DNA of 64,000 nt from Frondihabitans sp. 762G35 (GCF_002074055.1 NZ_CP014619.1:2823002-2887001), one strand, 5' to 3'. Positions 42,424-50,824 are shown, counted from the stretch's first letter. Program-made: numbers and translations. Notes: a model not told the origin generated them from the letters alone.

Positions 42424-42486
42424 ACCCTCGCGCTCGGTCGTCGCGGTGGTCCTAGGACCACCGCCGCGGCCGACCGCGAGGGTCTA
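42421..42486. repeat. Palindromic intergenic element, copy 2 (66 bp, no loop)
   Basis: A near-perfect palindrome centred on CCTAGG (42451-42456), with only about four mismatched pairs out of 33. It begins with the stop TAG of the debranching-type gene and ends next to the stop of the convergent DUF4188 gene. It shares the core and outer arms with copy 1 at 20284-20349. It can act as a two-way terminator. Confidence 0.85.
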
Positions 42487-43011
42487 GGAGCCGCTCGGCG
42501 CGCCGCTCGGGGGCGCGCTCGGCGCAGCGCCCTGCGTGCGGCCCGCGTCGGAGCGGTCGCTGGCCCGGTCGGAGCGACGGGTCACGGCTACGGCCTCGGT
42601 CGCCTTGGCCAGGCCGGAGACCGGCACCCCGACGTACATCGTCTCCGCGCGATCGACGAGGTAGGTCTCGTGCCAGATGCCCACGGCTCCGGGCGCCGAG
42701 CGGGCACGCCGGTTGAACGCCGACCACGCGGGCCGATGGGTCGACTGCGGCTCGGACGCGTAGCGGTAGAGCTTCTCCTGCGAACTCCAGTACTGGACCA
42801 GCAGCGGGCCGCCGCCGGTGAGCGTGAACCGGTAGCCGAGGAGGCCCGAGTCGCGATCGCGGAAGAGCTCCGTCAGCATCGGCGTCATGGCCAGGAAGAC
42901 CGGGAACCACTGGTCGACGCGCCAGGGCTTGTTGATGCGCATCCCGATGAGGAAGACGACGAGTTCACCGGAATACCGGTGCGTCATCCGGGCGGATTCG
43001 ACGCGGGCCAT
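42484..43011 (-). CDS. DUF4188 domain-containing protein
   Basis: A 175-residue protein matching DUF4188: MTHRYSGELVVFLIGMRINKPWRVDQWFPVF at the N-terminus, then LLGYRFTLTGGGPLLVQYWSS and GIWHETYLVDRAETMYVGVP. It resembles heme-degrading-type ferredoxin-like folds, but no activity is established. The C-terminal 30 residues are a Ser/Ala/Pro-rich tail. I chose ATG 43011 because AAGGAG lies five bases before it. It is divergent from a MerR regulator that probably controls it. Confidence 0.85.
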   Translation of the reverse strand: MARVESARMTHRYSGELVVFLIGMRINKPWRVDQWFPVFLAMTPMLTELFRDRDSGLLGYRFTLTGGGPLLVQYWSSQEKLYRYASEPQSTHRPAWSAFNRRARSAPGAVGIWHETYLVDRAETMYVGVPVSGLAKATEAVAVTRRSDRASDRSDAGRTQGAAPSAPPSGAPSGS

Positions 43012-43036
43012 GATCACTCCTTAGATTGGATACCTA

Positions 43037-43058
43037 CACTCGCCAATATTGGAGAGTG
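43037..43058. promoter_or_regulatory. Palindromic operator between MerR and DUF4188 genes
   Basis: A 22-bp palindrome with arms CACTC and GAGTG and the core CCAATATTGG, one mismatched pair. It covers the -10 region of the minus-strand promoter, as expected for a site bound by the divergent MerR-family regulator. Confidence 0.6.
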
Positions 43059-43074
43059 GAACTATCCTTGTCAA
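43045..43074 (-). promoter_or_regulatory. Promoter of the DUF4188 gene
   Basis: Minus strand: perfect TTGACA (43069-43074), 18 bp, AATATT (43045-43050). The spacer exceeds 17 bp, in line with MerR-type activation. Confidence 0.45.
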
Positions 43075-43094
43075 GGGTCGAGAGGGAGAATCCC

Positions 43095-43757
43095 ATGCGC
43101 CTCGCAGAACTGGCCCGCACCACGGGCGTCTCCGCCGCGACGATCAAGTACTACCTCCGCGAGGGGCTCCTGCACGACGGCGCGCTGACGAGCGCCACGC
43201 AGGCCGAGTACGACGTGTCGCACGCCACCCGCCTCCGACTGATCCGAGCCCTCGTCGGCACGGCCGGGCTCAGCCTGGCGCAGGCGCGGAACGTCCTCCA
43301 CGCCGTCGACTCGCCACCGGAGTCGCTGCACGACCTCCTGGGGCGGGCCCACGAGGTCGTCACGCCGCCCGGCCACGCCGACGTCGACACCGGCGAGGCG
43401 GAGGCCCTCCTCGACCGCTGGGGCTGGCCGCTCGACCAGTGCGACCCGCGCGTCCTCGGAGGCTTGGCGGCCGCTCTCGACGGGGCGCGCTCGGCGGGCT
43501 TCGTCTTCCCCGAGACGGTCCTCGACGCCTACGGCGACGCGGCGCGCAGGATGGCCGGGGCCGAGCTCTCGAAGGTCCCCCTCGACTCCCTCGAGGCCGC
43601 CATCCGCTACGTCACCCTGGGGACGCTCCTCGCGGAGCCGGTCATCCTCGCCCTCCGCCGCATCGCCCAGCAGATCGCGTCGCAGGAGCGCTTCGAGGCG
43701 ACCCGGGCGGGCGGGTCGTCCGCGGAGCCGGCGGGCGCGTCACCGCCCCCGAGCTAG
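43095..43757 (+). CDS. MerR family transcriptional regulator
   Basis: A 220-residue regulator with a MerR winged helix (RLAELARTTGVSAATIKYYLREGLL, residues 2-26) and the RLRLIRALV region, followed by a longer, mostly helical effector domain that lacks an obvious cysteine metal site. It probably senses an organic molecule and controls the divergent DUF4188 gene through the palindrome at 43037-43058. AGAGGGAGA precedes the ATG. Its last bases overlap the end of the convergent membrane-protein gene. Confidence 0.9.
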   Translation: MRLAELARTTGVSAATIKYYLREGLLHDGALTSATQAEYDVSHATRLRLIRALVGTAGLSLAQARNVLHAVDSPPESLHDLLGRAHEVVTPPGHADVDTGEAEALLDRWGWPLDQCDPRVLGGLAAALDGARSAGFVFPETVLDAYGDAARRMAGAELSKVPLDSLEAAIRYVTLGTLLAEPVILALRRIAQQIASQERFEATRAGGSSAEPAGASPPPS

Positions 43758-44146
43758 CCGAGGTTCAGGGCCGAGGCCGCGATGCCGACCACCACGACGG
43801 CGGCGCAGCCGGCGAGCGGGACCCACCAGATGCGCTTCTCGCGACGGCTCCGCACGACGAGGCCGAAGACGGTGGCGGCGGCCGCCACCACGAGGCCGCC
43901 GTAGAGGAGGCCCTGCGACAGCGAGAAGTTCCAGGAGTCGCAGCGGAGCCGACCGGGGCCCTGACCGCAGGTCTCGTAGGCCATCGTCGAGATCACCCAG
44001 GCGAGGAACGCCGCGGCCGACAGGGCGAGCTGAAGCGCGCAGAGGAGCAGGACGGCCACGCGCTCGACGAAGAGCAGCAGGTCGCCCGACTGCCGTCCGC
44101 GCGGAGATCTGCGCGCCGGCGACTCGCTGGGATCGTGCCAGGTCAT
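43754..44146 (-). CDS. Hypothetical membrane protein
   Basis: A 130-residue protein with three predicted helices (about residues 27-52, 76-97 and 106-127) and two cysteines in the first outside loop (TCGQGPGRLRCDSW). No family recognised. The stop shares bases with the stop of the convergent MerR gene. TAGTTT lies six bases before the ATG, so the message is likely leaderless; the promoter is back-to-back with that of the glycan operon. Confidence 0.75.
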   Translation of the reverse strand: MTWHDPSESPARRSPRGRQSGDLLLFVERVAVLLLCALQLALSAAAFLAWVISTMAYETCGQGPGRLRCDSWNFSLSQGLLYGGLVVAAAATVFGLVVRSRREKRIWWVPLAGCAAVVVVGIAASALNLG

Positions 44147-44152
44147 CCGCCG

Positions 44153-44158
44153 AAACTA
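44153..44158 (-). promoter_or_regulatory. -10 box of the hypothetical membrane-protein gene
   Basis: Minus-strand TAGTTT, then CGGCGG, then ATG at 44146. Confidence 0.4.
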
Positions 44159-44202
44159 GCAGCGGGACGGCGGCGCTCGACGGCCGACGCGGGAGTTCCG
44201 GT

Positions 44203-44208
44203 TATCGT
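44203..44208 (+). promoter_or_regulatory. -10 box of the glycan operon
   Basis: TATCGT with seven bases to the ATG at 44216; leaderless start of the six-gene operon. Confidence 0.45.
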
Positions 44209-44215
44209 CGAGACC

Positions 44216-44524
44216 ATGAACCCCTTGCGCGGAGCCGCCTGGCGAACCCGGACCTTCCTGTCGCAGCCCGTCCACGACCTCGAGCGCAGCGCCTCCGAGC
44301 GCGAGCAGCGCGCGGCCGAGCGGGAGTCGACGGCGGCGCAGGAGACGCGCGCCCGCCTCGACACCGTCGTGGGCCTCCTGCGGGAGGCCCGGGAGCAGGC
44401 CGACCGCGCCGCCGCCGAGAACCGCCGCCTCATCGTGGCCCTCCGCACCCAGCTGGACGAGCAGTCGGCCGCCGTCGCGGAGCTCCGCGCCGAGGTCGAC
44501 CGGCTCCGGCGCGACGACTCGTGA
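44216..44524 (+). CDS. Small coiled-coil protein, first gene of the glycan operon
   Basis: A 102-residue protein. After a short basic start (MNPLRGAAWRTRTFLSQPVHDLE) nearly the whole chain is heptad-like and rich in Ala, Arg and Glu, ending RAEVDRLRRDDS. It has no membrane segment or signal peptide. It may act as a scaffold or a chain-length ruler for the glycosyltransferases behind it (inference from position only). Its stop overlaps the next start (GTGA). The start is set by TATCGT seven bases upstream. Confidence 0.72.
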   Translation: MNPLRGAAWRTRTFLSQPVHDLERSASEREQRAAERESTAAQETRARLDTVVGLLREAREQADRAAAENRRLIVALRTQLDEQSAAVAELRAEVDRLRRDDS

Positions 44525-45153
44525 CGCACGACGTCTTCCTCTTCGGCGCCGGCGGCCACGCGAAGGTCGTCGTCGACGTCCTCCGCCGCCAGGGCATCGG
44601 CGTCGTCGCCTGCCTGGAGCCGCACCCCGGGATCGACTTCCTCGACGGCATCCCCGTCCTGCCGGAGGAGGAGGGCCTCGCCCGGCTCCGCGAGCAGGGT
44701 CACGACCGGGCGTTCGTCGCCATCGGCGACAACGCCCTCCGACGCAGGATCGCGGTGCGGGCGCGCGCGGACGGCCTCACCCTGGTGAACGCCATCAGCC
44801 CGACGGCGATCGTGGCGCCCGACGTCGACCTGGGCTCGGGCATCCTGCTGGTGCACGGGGCCATCGTGAACGCCGCGAGCCGCCTCGGCGACGACGTGAT
44901 CGTCAACACGGGCGCGACGGTCGACCACGACAACGTCGTCGGCGACGGCGCGCACGTCGCTCCCGGATGTCACCTCGCGGGCACCGTCACCGTAGGATCG
45001 AGGACGATGCTCGGGGTCGGGACCATCGTGATCCCGGGGATCGCCATCGGCGACGACGTCGTCGTCGGAGCCGGCTCCGTGGTCGTCCGCGATCTCCCGG
45101 CCGGCGTCAGGGCGTGGGGCAACCCGGCACGCGTCCGCGAAGAACGAGAGTGA
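44521..45153 (+). CDS. NeuD/PglD-family sugar O/N-acetyltransferase
   Basis: A 210-residue acyltransferase. The N-terminal Rossmann-like part has FLFGAGGHAKVVVDVL; the C-terminal left-handed beta-helix has hexapeptide repeats (NAISPTAIVAPDVDLGSGILLVHGAIVNAASRLG) and the catalytic His in VDHDNVVGDG, ending AWGNPARVREE. The family acetylates an amino- or hydroxyl-sugar using acetyl-CoA. Paired with the aminotransferase next door, N-acetylation of a 4-amino-sugar nucleotide is likely (inference). Confidence 0.9.
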   Translation: MTHDVFLFGAGGHAKVVVDVLRRQGIGVVACLEPHPGIDFLDGIPVLPEEEGLARLREQGHDRAFVAIGDNALRRRIAVRARADGLTLVNAISPTAIVAPDVDLGSGILLVHGAIVNAASRLGDDVIVNTGATVDHDNVVGDGAHVAPGCHLAGTVTVGSRTMLGVGTIVIPGIAIGDDVVVGAGSVVVRDLPAGVRAWGNPARVREERE

Positions 45154-45163
45154 GATCCACCCC

Positions 45164-46267
45164 ATGACCGACAGCCCGATCGCACTCGCGCAGCCCGACC
45201 TCGGCGGCAACGAGCTGGCTTACGTCCAGGAGTGCCTCGAGACAGGCTGGATCTCCAGCATCGGCCACTTCATCACCGACTTCGAGAAGGCGTTCACCGC
45301 CATCTCCGGAACGCAGCACGCGGTCGCCTCCAACAACGGCACGACCGCCCTGCACCTCGCCCTCCTCGCCCTGGGCGTCGGCCCGGGCGACGAGGTGATC
45401 CTGCCGACCGTCACCTACGTCGCCACGGCCAACGCGGTGAAGTACTGCGGCGCGACGCCCGTGCTCGCCGACTCCCTGCCGGGCACCCTCAACATCGACC
45501 CGGCCGAGCTCGAGCGTCTCCGCACGCCGCGCACCAAGGGCGTCATCTCGGTCCACCTCTACGGCATCCCCGCCGACGTCCACGCCATCGGCGCGTTCTG
45601 CGAGGCGAACGGGCTCTTCCACCTCGAGGACGCCGCCGAGTCGCACGGCGCCACCGTGGGCGGCAAGCCCGTCGGCTCGTTCGGCGACGCCGCGATCTTC
45701 AGCTTCTTCGGCAACAAGATCGTCACCACGGGCGAGGGCGGGATGGTCGTCACCGACGACGCGGCGCTTGAGAAGCACCTGCGGCTCCTGCGCGGCCAGG
45801 GCATGGACCCGGAGCGTCGCTACTGGTTCCCCGAGGTCGGCTACAACTACCGCATGACCAACATCCAGGCGGCCATCGGCGTCGCGCAGCTGGAGCGCTT
45901 CGACGCCCTCCTCGCGAAGCGGCAGGAGCTGGCGCACCGGTACGTCTCGCACCTCGCGACCTTCGACGACGTCGACCTCGCGGTGGTCCCCGAGGGCACC
46001 GTCGCCGTGCCGTGGCTGCAGAACGTCTACCTGAGGGGCGCCGACGGCGAGCGCCGCGACGCGGTCATGGCGGCTCTCAAGGAGGAGGGCGTCGACAGCC
46101 GCCCCGTCTTCTACCCCATGCACGTGCTCCCGGCGTTCGAGAGCGCGCGGCCGTTCCCCGTGGCCGACGACTGGAGCGCGCGCGGCATCAGCCTGCCGCT
46201 CCACACCGGGCTCTCGCTCGACGACGTCGACCGGGTCTGCGAGACGCTCGCCCGCGTCACGGCCTGA
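45164..46267 (+). CDS. DegT/DnrJ/EryC1/StrS aminotransferase (perosamine-synthase-like)
   Basis: A 367-residue PLP enzyme. The substrate loop SNNGTTALHLAL, the PLP-phosphate region and DAAESHGATVGGKPVGSFGD lead to the catalytic Lys185 in SFFGNKIVTTGEGGM, a string typical of GDP-perosamine synthases. The end contains VDSRPVFYPMH. It transfers an amino group from glutamate to a 4-keto-6-deoxy sugar nucleotide. Together with the acetyltransferase, N-acetylperosamine or a related sugar is a reasonable guess; the sugar nucleotide is not proven. Ten bases separate it from the previous gene. Confidence 0.9.
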   Translation: MTDSPIALAQPDLGGNELAYVQECLETGWISSIGHFITDFEKAFTAISGTQHAVASNNGTTALHLALLALGVGPGDEVILPTVTYVATANAVKYCGATPVLADSLPGTLNIDPAELERLRTPRTKGVISVHLYGIPADVHAIGAFCEANGLFHLEDAAESHGATVGGKPVGSFGDAAIFSFFGNKIVTTGEGGMVVTDDAALEKHLRLLRGQGMDPERRYWFPEVGYNYRMTNIQAAIGVAQLERFDALLAKRQELAHRYVSHLATFDDVDLAVVPEGTVAVPWLQNVYLRGADGERRDAVMAALKEEGVDSRPVFYPMHVLPAFESARPFPVADDWSARGISLPLHTGLSLDDVDRVCETLARVTA

Positions 46268-46272
46268 CCGCG

Positions 46273-47313
46273 ATGAGGATCGCGCTGGTCACGTCGAGCG
46301 CCCCGTTCGTCCTCGGCGGCGCCCGGAACATCGTCGCGTGGCTCGACGAGGCTCTCCGGGCGGCGGGCCACGAGACCGAGACCGTCTCCGTGCCGTTCGA
46401 CGAGGCGCCCGATGACCTCCTGGCGCAGACCGCGCTCTTCCGCATGATCGACCTGACCGACACGGCCGACCTCGTCGTCTGTTTCCGGCCTCCGTCGTTC
46501 TACGTGCGCCACCCGCGGAAGGTCGTCTGGTTCATCCACCACCTCCGTACCTACTACGACCTCTGGGACACCCCGCTGCGGGGCTTCCCCGACACCGCGG
46601 TGACGCGCGCCCGTCGCGACGTCCTCCGTCGGGCCGACGCGCGGGCGCTCGGTGAGGCGACGCGGCTGTTCACGAACTCCGGTGTCATGTCCGAGCGCCT
46701 GCGGCACTTCAACGACCTCGACAGCGAGGTGCTCTACCCGCCGCTCAGCGACACCGAGGGCTTCGTGAACCTCGGCTACGGCGACGAGGTCGTCGCGGTC
46801 TCGCGCCTCGAGAACCACAAGCGGCAGCGGCTCCTGGTCGAAGCGCTCGGCCTGACGACGACCGACGTCCGCCTCCGCCTCATCGGGCGCGGCAGCACGC
46901 CCGACGTCGCCGAGGGTCTCCGCACCCTGGCACGCGAGCTCGGCGTCGGCGACCGCCTCCACCTCGACGACTCGTGGATGGAGGAGGACGAGAAGCGCGA
47001 GCACATCGGCCGGTCGCTGGCCTGCGCCTACCTCCCCGTCGACGAGGACTCGTACGGCTATCCGACTCTGGAGGCCGCCCACTCGGCCAAGGCGATCCTG
47101 ACGACCCGCGACTCCGGCGGCGTGCTCGAATTCGTGCAGGACGCCCGCAACGGCTTCGTCACGGAGCCCACCGCCCGGGCCCTCGCCGAGGCGATGGACC
47201 GCCTGTTCGCCGACCGGTCGCTCGCGGCCGAGCTCGGAGCGGCCGCCGAGCGGCGCGTGGCCGACCTCGACATCTCCTGGCAGCACGTCGTCGAGAGGAT
47301 CGTCTCCGCATGA
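46273..47313 (+). CDS. Glycosyltransferase, family-4 type (first of three)
   Basis: A 346-residue GT-B glycosyltransferase. The N-terminal acceptor domain has SSAPFVLGGARNIVAWLDEAL; the donor domain has VVAVSRLENHKRQRLLVEAL, RLIGRGSTPDVAEGL and the sugar-nucleotide Glu motif DEDSYGYPTLEAAHSAKAILTTRDSGGVLEFV. It adds a sugar to a lipid- or polymer-bound chain in the cytoplasm. Its layout and motifs are so like those of the next gene that the two are probably duplicates. Five bases after the aminotransferase stop; overlaps the next start (ATGA). Confidence 0.88.
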   Translation: MRIALVTSSAPFVLGGARNIVAWLDEALRAAGHETETVSVPFDEAPDDLLAQTALFRMIDLTDTADLVVCFRPPSFYVRHPRKVVWFIHHLRTYYDLWDTPLRGFPDTAVTRARRDVLRRADARALGEATRLFTNSGVMSERLRHFNDLDSEVLYPPLSDTEGFVNLGYGDEVVAVSRLENHKRQRLLVEALGLTTTDVRLRLIGRGSTPDVAEGLRTLARELGVGDRLHLDDSWMEEDEKREHIGRSLACAYLPVDEDSYGYPTLEAAHSAKAILTTRDSGGVLEFVQDARNGFVTEPTARALAEAMDRLFADRSLAAELGAAAERRVADLDISWQHVVERIVSA

Positions 47314-48347
47314 AGGTCGCCGTCCTCAACAACATGGTGCCCTTCGTGCACGGCGGGGCCGAGGAGCTGACCGCGCATCTCGCCCGTCACCTCGAGGAGA
47401 GCGGGCACCTGGTCGACCTCGTCCGGATCCCCTTCCGCTGGGATCCCCTGAGCACCCTCCCCGCTCAGATCGCCCGGGCCGAGCAGATGCGCCTCGACGC
47501 CGCCGACCGGGTCATCGCCCTGAAGTTCCCGGCGTACCTGGTGCCCCACGAGCACAAGACCCTGTGGCTCCTGCACCAGTTCCGCCAGGCCTACGACCTC
47601 CTCGACACCGAGCACTCGCACGTCACGGCGGGCGCCGACGACCTGGCGATCCGCGACCGCATCATCGAGGCCGACAACCGGGCCTTCGCCGGATCGCGCC
47701 GCATCTACACGAACGCGCAGACCGTCTCCGATCGACTCCTCGCCTCGAACGGCTTCGCCTCCGAGGTGCTCCAGCCCCCGATGTTCGACGCCGAGCTCTT
47801 CCGAGGGCAGGAGGCCCGGCCCTACGTCTTCGCCGGCGGACGCATCAACTCCATGAAGCGACAGTCCCTGCTGATCGAGGCCCTTGCGAAGACTCCCCCG
47901 TCGGTGCGCCTCGTCGTGATGGGCCCGCCCGACGACGAGGCCGCCGCCGACCGGATGCGCGCCCTCGCCACCTCCCTCGGCGTCGGGGACCGCCTCGAGC
48001 TCGACCAGCGCCTGACCTCCCGCGAGGAGATCGCCGAGCGCGTGAACCACGCCACGGCCTGCGCCTACATCCCCTTCGACGAGGACTCCATGGGCTACGT
48101 CACCCTCGAGGCCGCCGAGGCCGGCAAGCCCGTCATCACGACGACCGACAGCGGCGGCGTGCAGCGGATGGTCACGGACGGCGAGACGGGCTGGGTCGTC
48201 GAGCCCACCGCCGACGCCCTCGCCGAGGCCCTGACGGCCGCTCTCGCGCGCCCCGCCGTGAGCGCCGCGCGCGGCGCGGCCCTCCACGCCCAGTGGCGCG
48301 CGATGGACGCCACCTGGCCCACCACGATCGAACGGCTCCTCGCATGA
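47310..48347 (+). CDS. Glycosyltransferase, family-4 type (second of three)
   Basis: A 345-residue GT-B enzyme parallel to the one before it: MVPFVHGGAEELTAHLARHLEESGH at the N-terminus, AGGRINSMKRQSLLIEAL and the DEDSMGYVTLEAAEAGKPVITTTDSGG motif in the donor domain. Both start and stop overlap the neighbours by four bases (ATGA). Substrates unknown. Confidence 0.88.
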   Translation: MKVAVLNNMVPFVHGGAEELTAHLARHLEESGHLVDLVRIPFRWDPLSTLPAQIARAEQMRLDAADRVIALKFPAYLVPHEHKTLWLLHQFRQAYDLLDTEHSHVTAGADDLAIRDRIIEADNRAFAGSRRIYTNAQTVSDRLLASNGFASEVLQPPMFDAELFRGQEARPYVFAGGRINSMKRQSLLIEALAKTPPSVRLVVMGPPDDEAAADRMRALATSLGVGDRLELDQRLTSREEIAERVNHATACAYIPFDEDSMGYVTLEAAEAGKPVITTTDSGGVQRMVTDGETGWVVEPTADALAEALTAALARPAVSAARGAALHAQWRAMDATWPTTIERLLA

Positions 48348-49633
48348 AGATCGCGCTCTTCACCCCCGTCACCGCGACGTCCGCCATCGCCCGCGTCTCC
48401 GCGCTCGTCCGCGGCGCTCTCGAGGCGGAGTCGCACGAGGTCGTCGTCGTCGCGACCGAAGACGTGCGCGTGGCGGCAGGAGCCGCGCGCGACGACCTCG
48501 CCGACGCTCTCGACTGGCGCGACCAGACCGCCGTCCGCGATCTTCTCTGGACCGCCGACACCGTCGTGCACCAGGTCGGAAACCACTTCGGGTTCCACTC
48601 CGGCAGCGTGTTCTGGATCCCGCTGATCGGCGGCACCGTCGTGCTGCACGACTTCTTCCTCGGCGATCTGTTCCTCCTCTGGGCCGAGGAGAACTCGGAC
48701 GCGGCCGACCGGATCCTGCGCCGTCTCCGCGGCACGACCATCGCCGACTTCCGCGCGATCGCGCACAGCGGCCGCTTCGCCGAGCTCGGCTGGCCCGATC
48801 TCGCCATGACCGACTGGCTGACCGAGAGCGCCGACGCGGTGGTGGCGCACTCCGACTTCGGCCTGGCGCCGGTCACGCGGGTGACGGACGCACCGGTGCG
48901 CGTCCTGCCGCTGCCCTACGCCCTGGCATCGGCGACGGCACCCGCGTCCGTCTCGGCAGGGGCCGCGGCGCCCGAGACGGGCGACCGCCTCCGGCTCCTC
49001 ACCTTCGGCCACATCATCCCCAACAAGCTCTGCGAGGACGTCATCGCGGCCGTGTCGGCCAGCCCGCTCCTGCGCGGCCGGGTCGACTACCGGATCTGCG
49101 GCGAGATCTCCGACGACTACCGCGGGCGGCTCCAGTCGTTCGCCGACGACATCGGCGTGTCCGTGGCCATCACCGGGGCACTCAGCGACGCCGATCTGGC
49201 CGACGAGCTGCGCCTCGCGGACGTCATCGCCTGCGTCCGTCGGCCGACGCTCGAGTCGGGCTCCGCCACGGCCGTCGAATCGCTTCTGTCGGGCACCCCG
49301 CTGGTGGTGCTCGCCGAGGGCTTCTACGCGTCGCTCCCGGGCGACGTCGTGTTCTCCCTTCCGCCGGACGACTTCCAGGCGGCGCTCACCCGGACCCTCC
49401 GGAGCATCGTCCTCGGCGAGGTCAATCTGCCCGCCCGGGCCGAGGCCGGTCGGCGGTACGCCGAGCGGACGTTCCGCGCCGACGGCTACGCGACCGAGCT
49501 GGTCGCCCTCGCGCCTCTCGCGGCCGAGCACCGGATCCTGCGCGAGATGGACGCGACCTTCGTCGACCTGCGCACCGGGCCGCCGGCGGTGGCGGCCGAG
49601 TACGAGCGCGACACCGCGATCTTCCGCGCCTAG
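48344..49633 (+). CDS. Glycosyltransferase, GT-B type (third of three)
   Basis: A 429-residue GT-B protein that differs from the previous two. The N-terminal half has VVHQVGNHFGFHSG and VLHDFFLGDLF, a form found in glycosyltransferases acting on extended chains; the C-terminal half has LRLLTFGHIIPNKLCEDVI, RICGEISDDYRG and RRPTLESGSATAVESLLSGTPLVVL. The last 40 residues lie beyond the usual fold. It is the last gene of the operon and converges with the flavoprotein gene, sharing four bases. Confidence 0.86.
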   Translation: MKIALFTPVTATSAIARVSALVRGALEAESHEVVVVATEDVRVAAGAARDDLADALDWRDQTAVRDLLWTADTVVHQVGNHFGFHSGSVFWIPLIGGTVVLHDFFLGDLFLLWAEENSDAADRILRRLRGTTIADFRAIAHSGRFAELGWPDLAMTDWLTESADAVVAHSDFGLAPVTRVTDAPVRVLPLPYALASATAPASVSAGAAAPETGDRLRLLTFGHIIPNKLCEDVIAAVSASPLLRGRVDYRICGEISDDYRGRLQSFADDIGVSVAITGALSDADLADELRLADVIACVRRPTLESGSATAVESLLSGTPLVVLAEGFYASLPGDVVFSLPPDDFQAALTRTLRSIVLGEVNLPARAEAGRRYAERTFRADGYATELVALAPLAAEHRILREMDATFVDLRTGPPAVAAEYERDTAIFRA

Positions 49634-50772
49634 GCGCTCCCGGAGCCCGCTCCTCCCGGCCGGGTCGACGGCGCCAGGAGCACCTGGCGGGCGATGACGC
49701 GCCCCGCCCGGTTCGCTCCGATCGTGGACGCCTGCGGCCCGTAGCCGGCGAAGAAGAGCCTCGGGTCGGTCTGCGACGCCCCGCGGGCGACGACGACGCC
49801 GCCGTCCTTGGAGCGGAGCCCCAGCGAGGCGAGGTGCCGGAGCTCCGGCCGGAACCCGGTGGCCCACACGATGGCGTCGGCGGGCTCGAAGGATCCGTCG
49901 GCCCAGCGCACGCCGTCGGGCTCGATCGACGAGAACATCGGTCGCTCGACGAGCAGACCCCGCTCGATGCCGCCGCGGTGGCGTCGGGTGAGCGGGACAC
50001 CCGTCCCGCTCACGATGCTGGGGAGGGCGCGGCCGAGGCGGGCCGCCTCGTCCTGTTCGGCGACCGCGGCGCGACCCATCTCGACCCCGAGCTCCTTCTG
50101 GTCGAACCACTCCACGGGTCGGCGGGTGACCCAGACGGTGCTCGCCGCGACGTGATCGAGCTCGAGGAGGAATCCGATGGCGCTCGTGCCGCCGCCGACG
50201 ACCACGACCCGCTGACCCGCGAAGTCCTCGGCCGCCGTGTAGTCGGCGGTGGTGAGCTGGCGCCCACGGAACGTGTCGCTGCCGGCGTACCAGGGGCGGA
50301 ACGGCGACCCCCAGGTGCCGGTGGCGTTGACGAGCAGCTCGGTCTCGAGCGAGCGCTCCTCGCCCGACGCGCCGACATAGCGCACCCGCAGCGGGCCGCC
50401 GAGGTCGTCGACCCCGCGGACGTCCGCGGGACGGCGCACCTTCAGCCCGAAGTAGCGCTCGTAGCGGTCGTAGTAGTCGGAGACGACGTCGCGGGCAGGA
50501 GCGGTCTTGTCGGCGGTGGCGAAACTCAGGCCGAGATCGCTCATCCCGGGCAGGTCGTTGACCTGGTGCGCCGTGCCCAGGCGCAGGGCCCGCCAGCGGA
50601 ACTGCCAGGCTCCCCCGGTCGAGGGTCCGCGGTCGAGCACCACGACGTCGGCGCCCGGGACGAGGCCCAGCCGCTGCAGGTAGTAGGCCACCGAAAGTCC
50701 GGCCTGACCGGCTCCGATGACGACGACCCTGGTCTGCTCGGCCGGCGACTGCGGTCCCGGAGCGGTCGTCAT
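49630..50772 (-). CDS. FAD/NAD(P)-binding monooxygenase-like oxidoreductase
   Basis: A 380-residue flavoprotein. FAD-binding GAGQAGLSVAYYLQRLG at the N-terminus, a second dinucleotide site VVVGGGTSAIGFLLEL in the middle, and the ATGFRPEL signature near residue 300. This is the layout of flavin-containing monooxygenases and ArsO-like enzymes; the substrate is unknown. I chose ATG 50772 because a CAGAAT box stands six bases before it; the longer frame from 50820 would span that box. Confidence 0.87.
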   Translation of the reverse strand: MTTAPGPQSPAEQTRVVVIGAGQAGLSVAYYLQRLGLVPGADVVVLDRGPSTGGAWQFRWRALRLGTAHQVNDLPGMSDLGLSFATADKTAPARDVVSDYYDRYERYFGLKVRRPADVRGVDDLGGPLRVRYVGASGEERSLETELLVNATGTWGSPFRPWYAGSDTFRGRQLTTADYTAAEDFAGQRVVVVGGGTSAIGFLLELDHVAASTVWVTRRPVEWFDQKELGVEMGRAAVAEQDEAARLGRALPSIVSGTGVPLTRRHRGGIERGLLVERPMFSSIEPDGVRWADGSFEPADAIVWATGFRPELRHLASLGLRSKDGGVVVARGASQTDPRLFFAGYGPQASTIGANRAGRVIARQVLLAPSTRPGGAGSGSA

Positions 50773-50778
50773 GGATCC

Positions 50779-50784
50779 ATTCTG
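50779..50784 (-). promoter_or_regulatory. -10-like box of the flavoprotein gene
   Basis: Minus-strand CAGAAT, then GGATCC, then ATG at 50772. Confidence 0.3.
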
Positions 50785-50824
50785 GCGGGTGGGCGGCGTC
50801 AGGTCCGACCGCGGAGGCACATGC

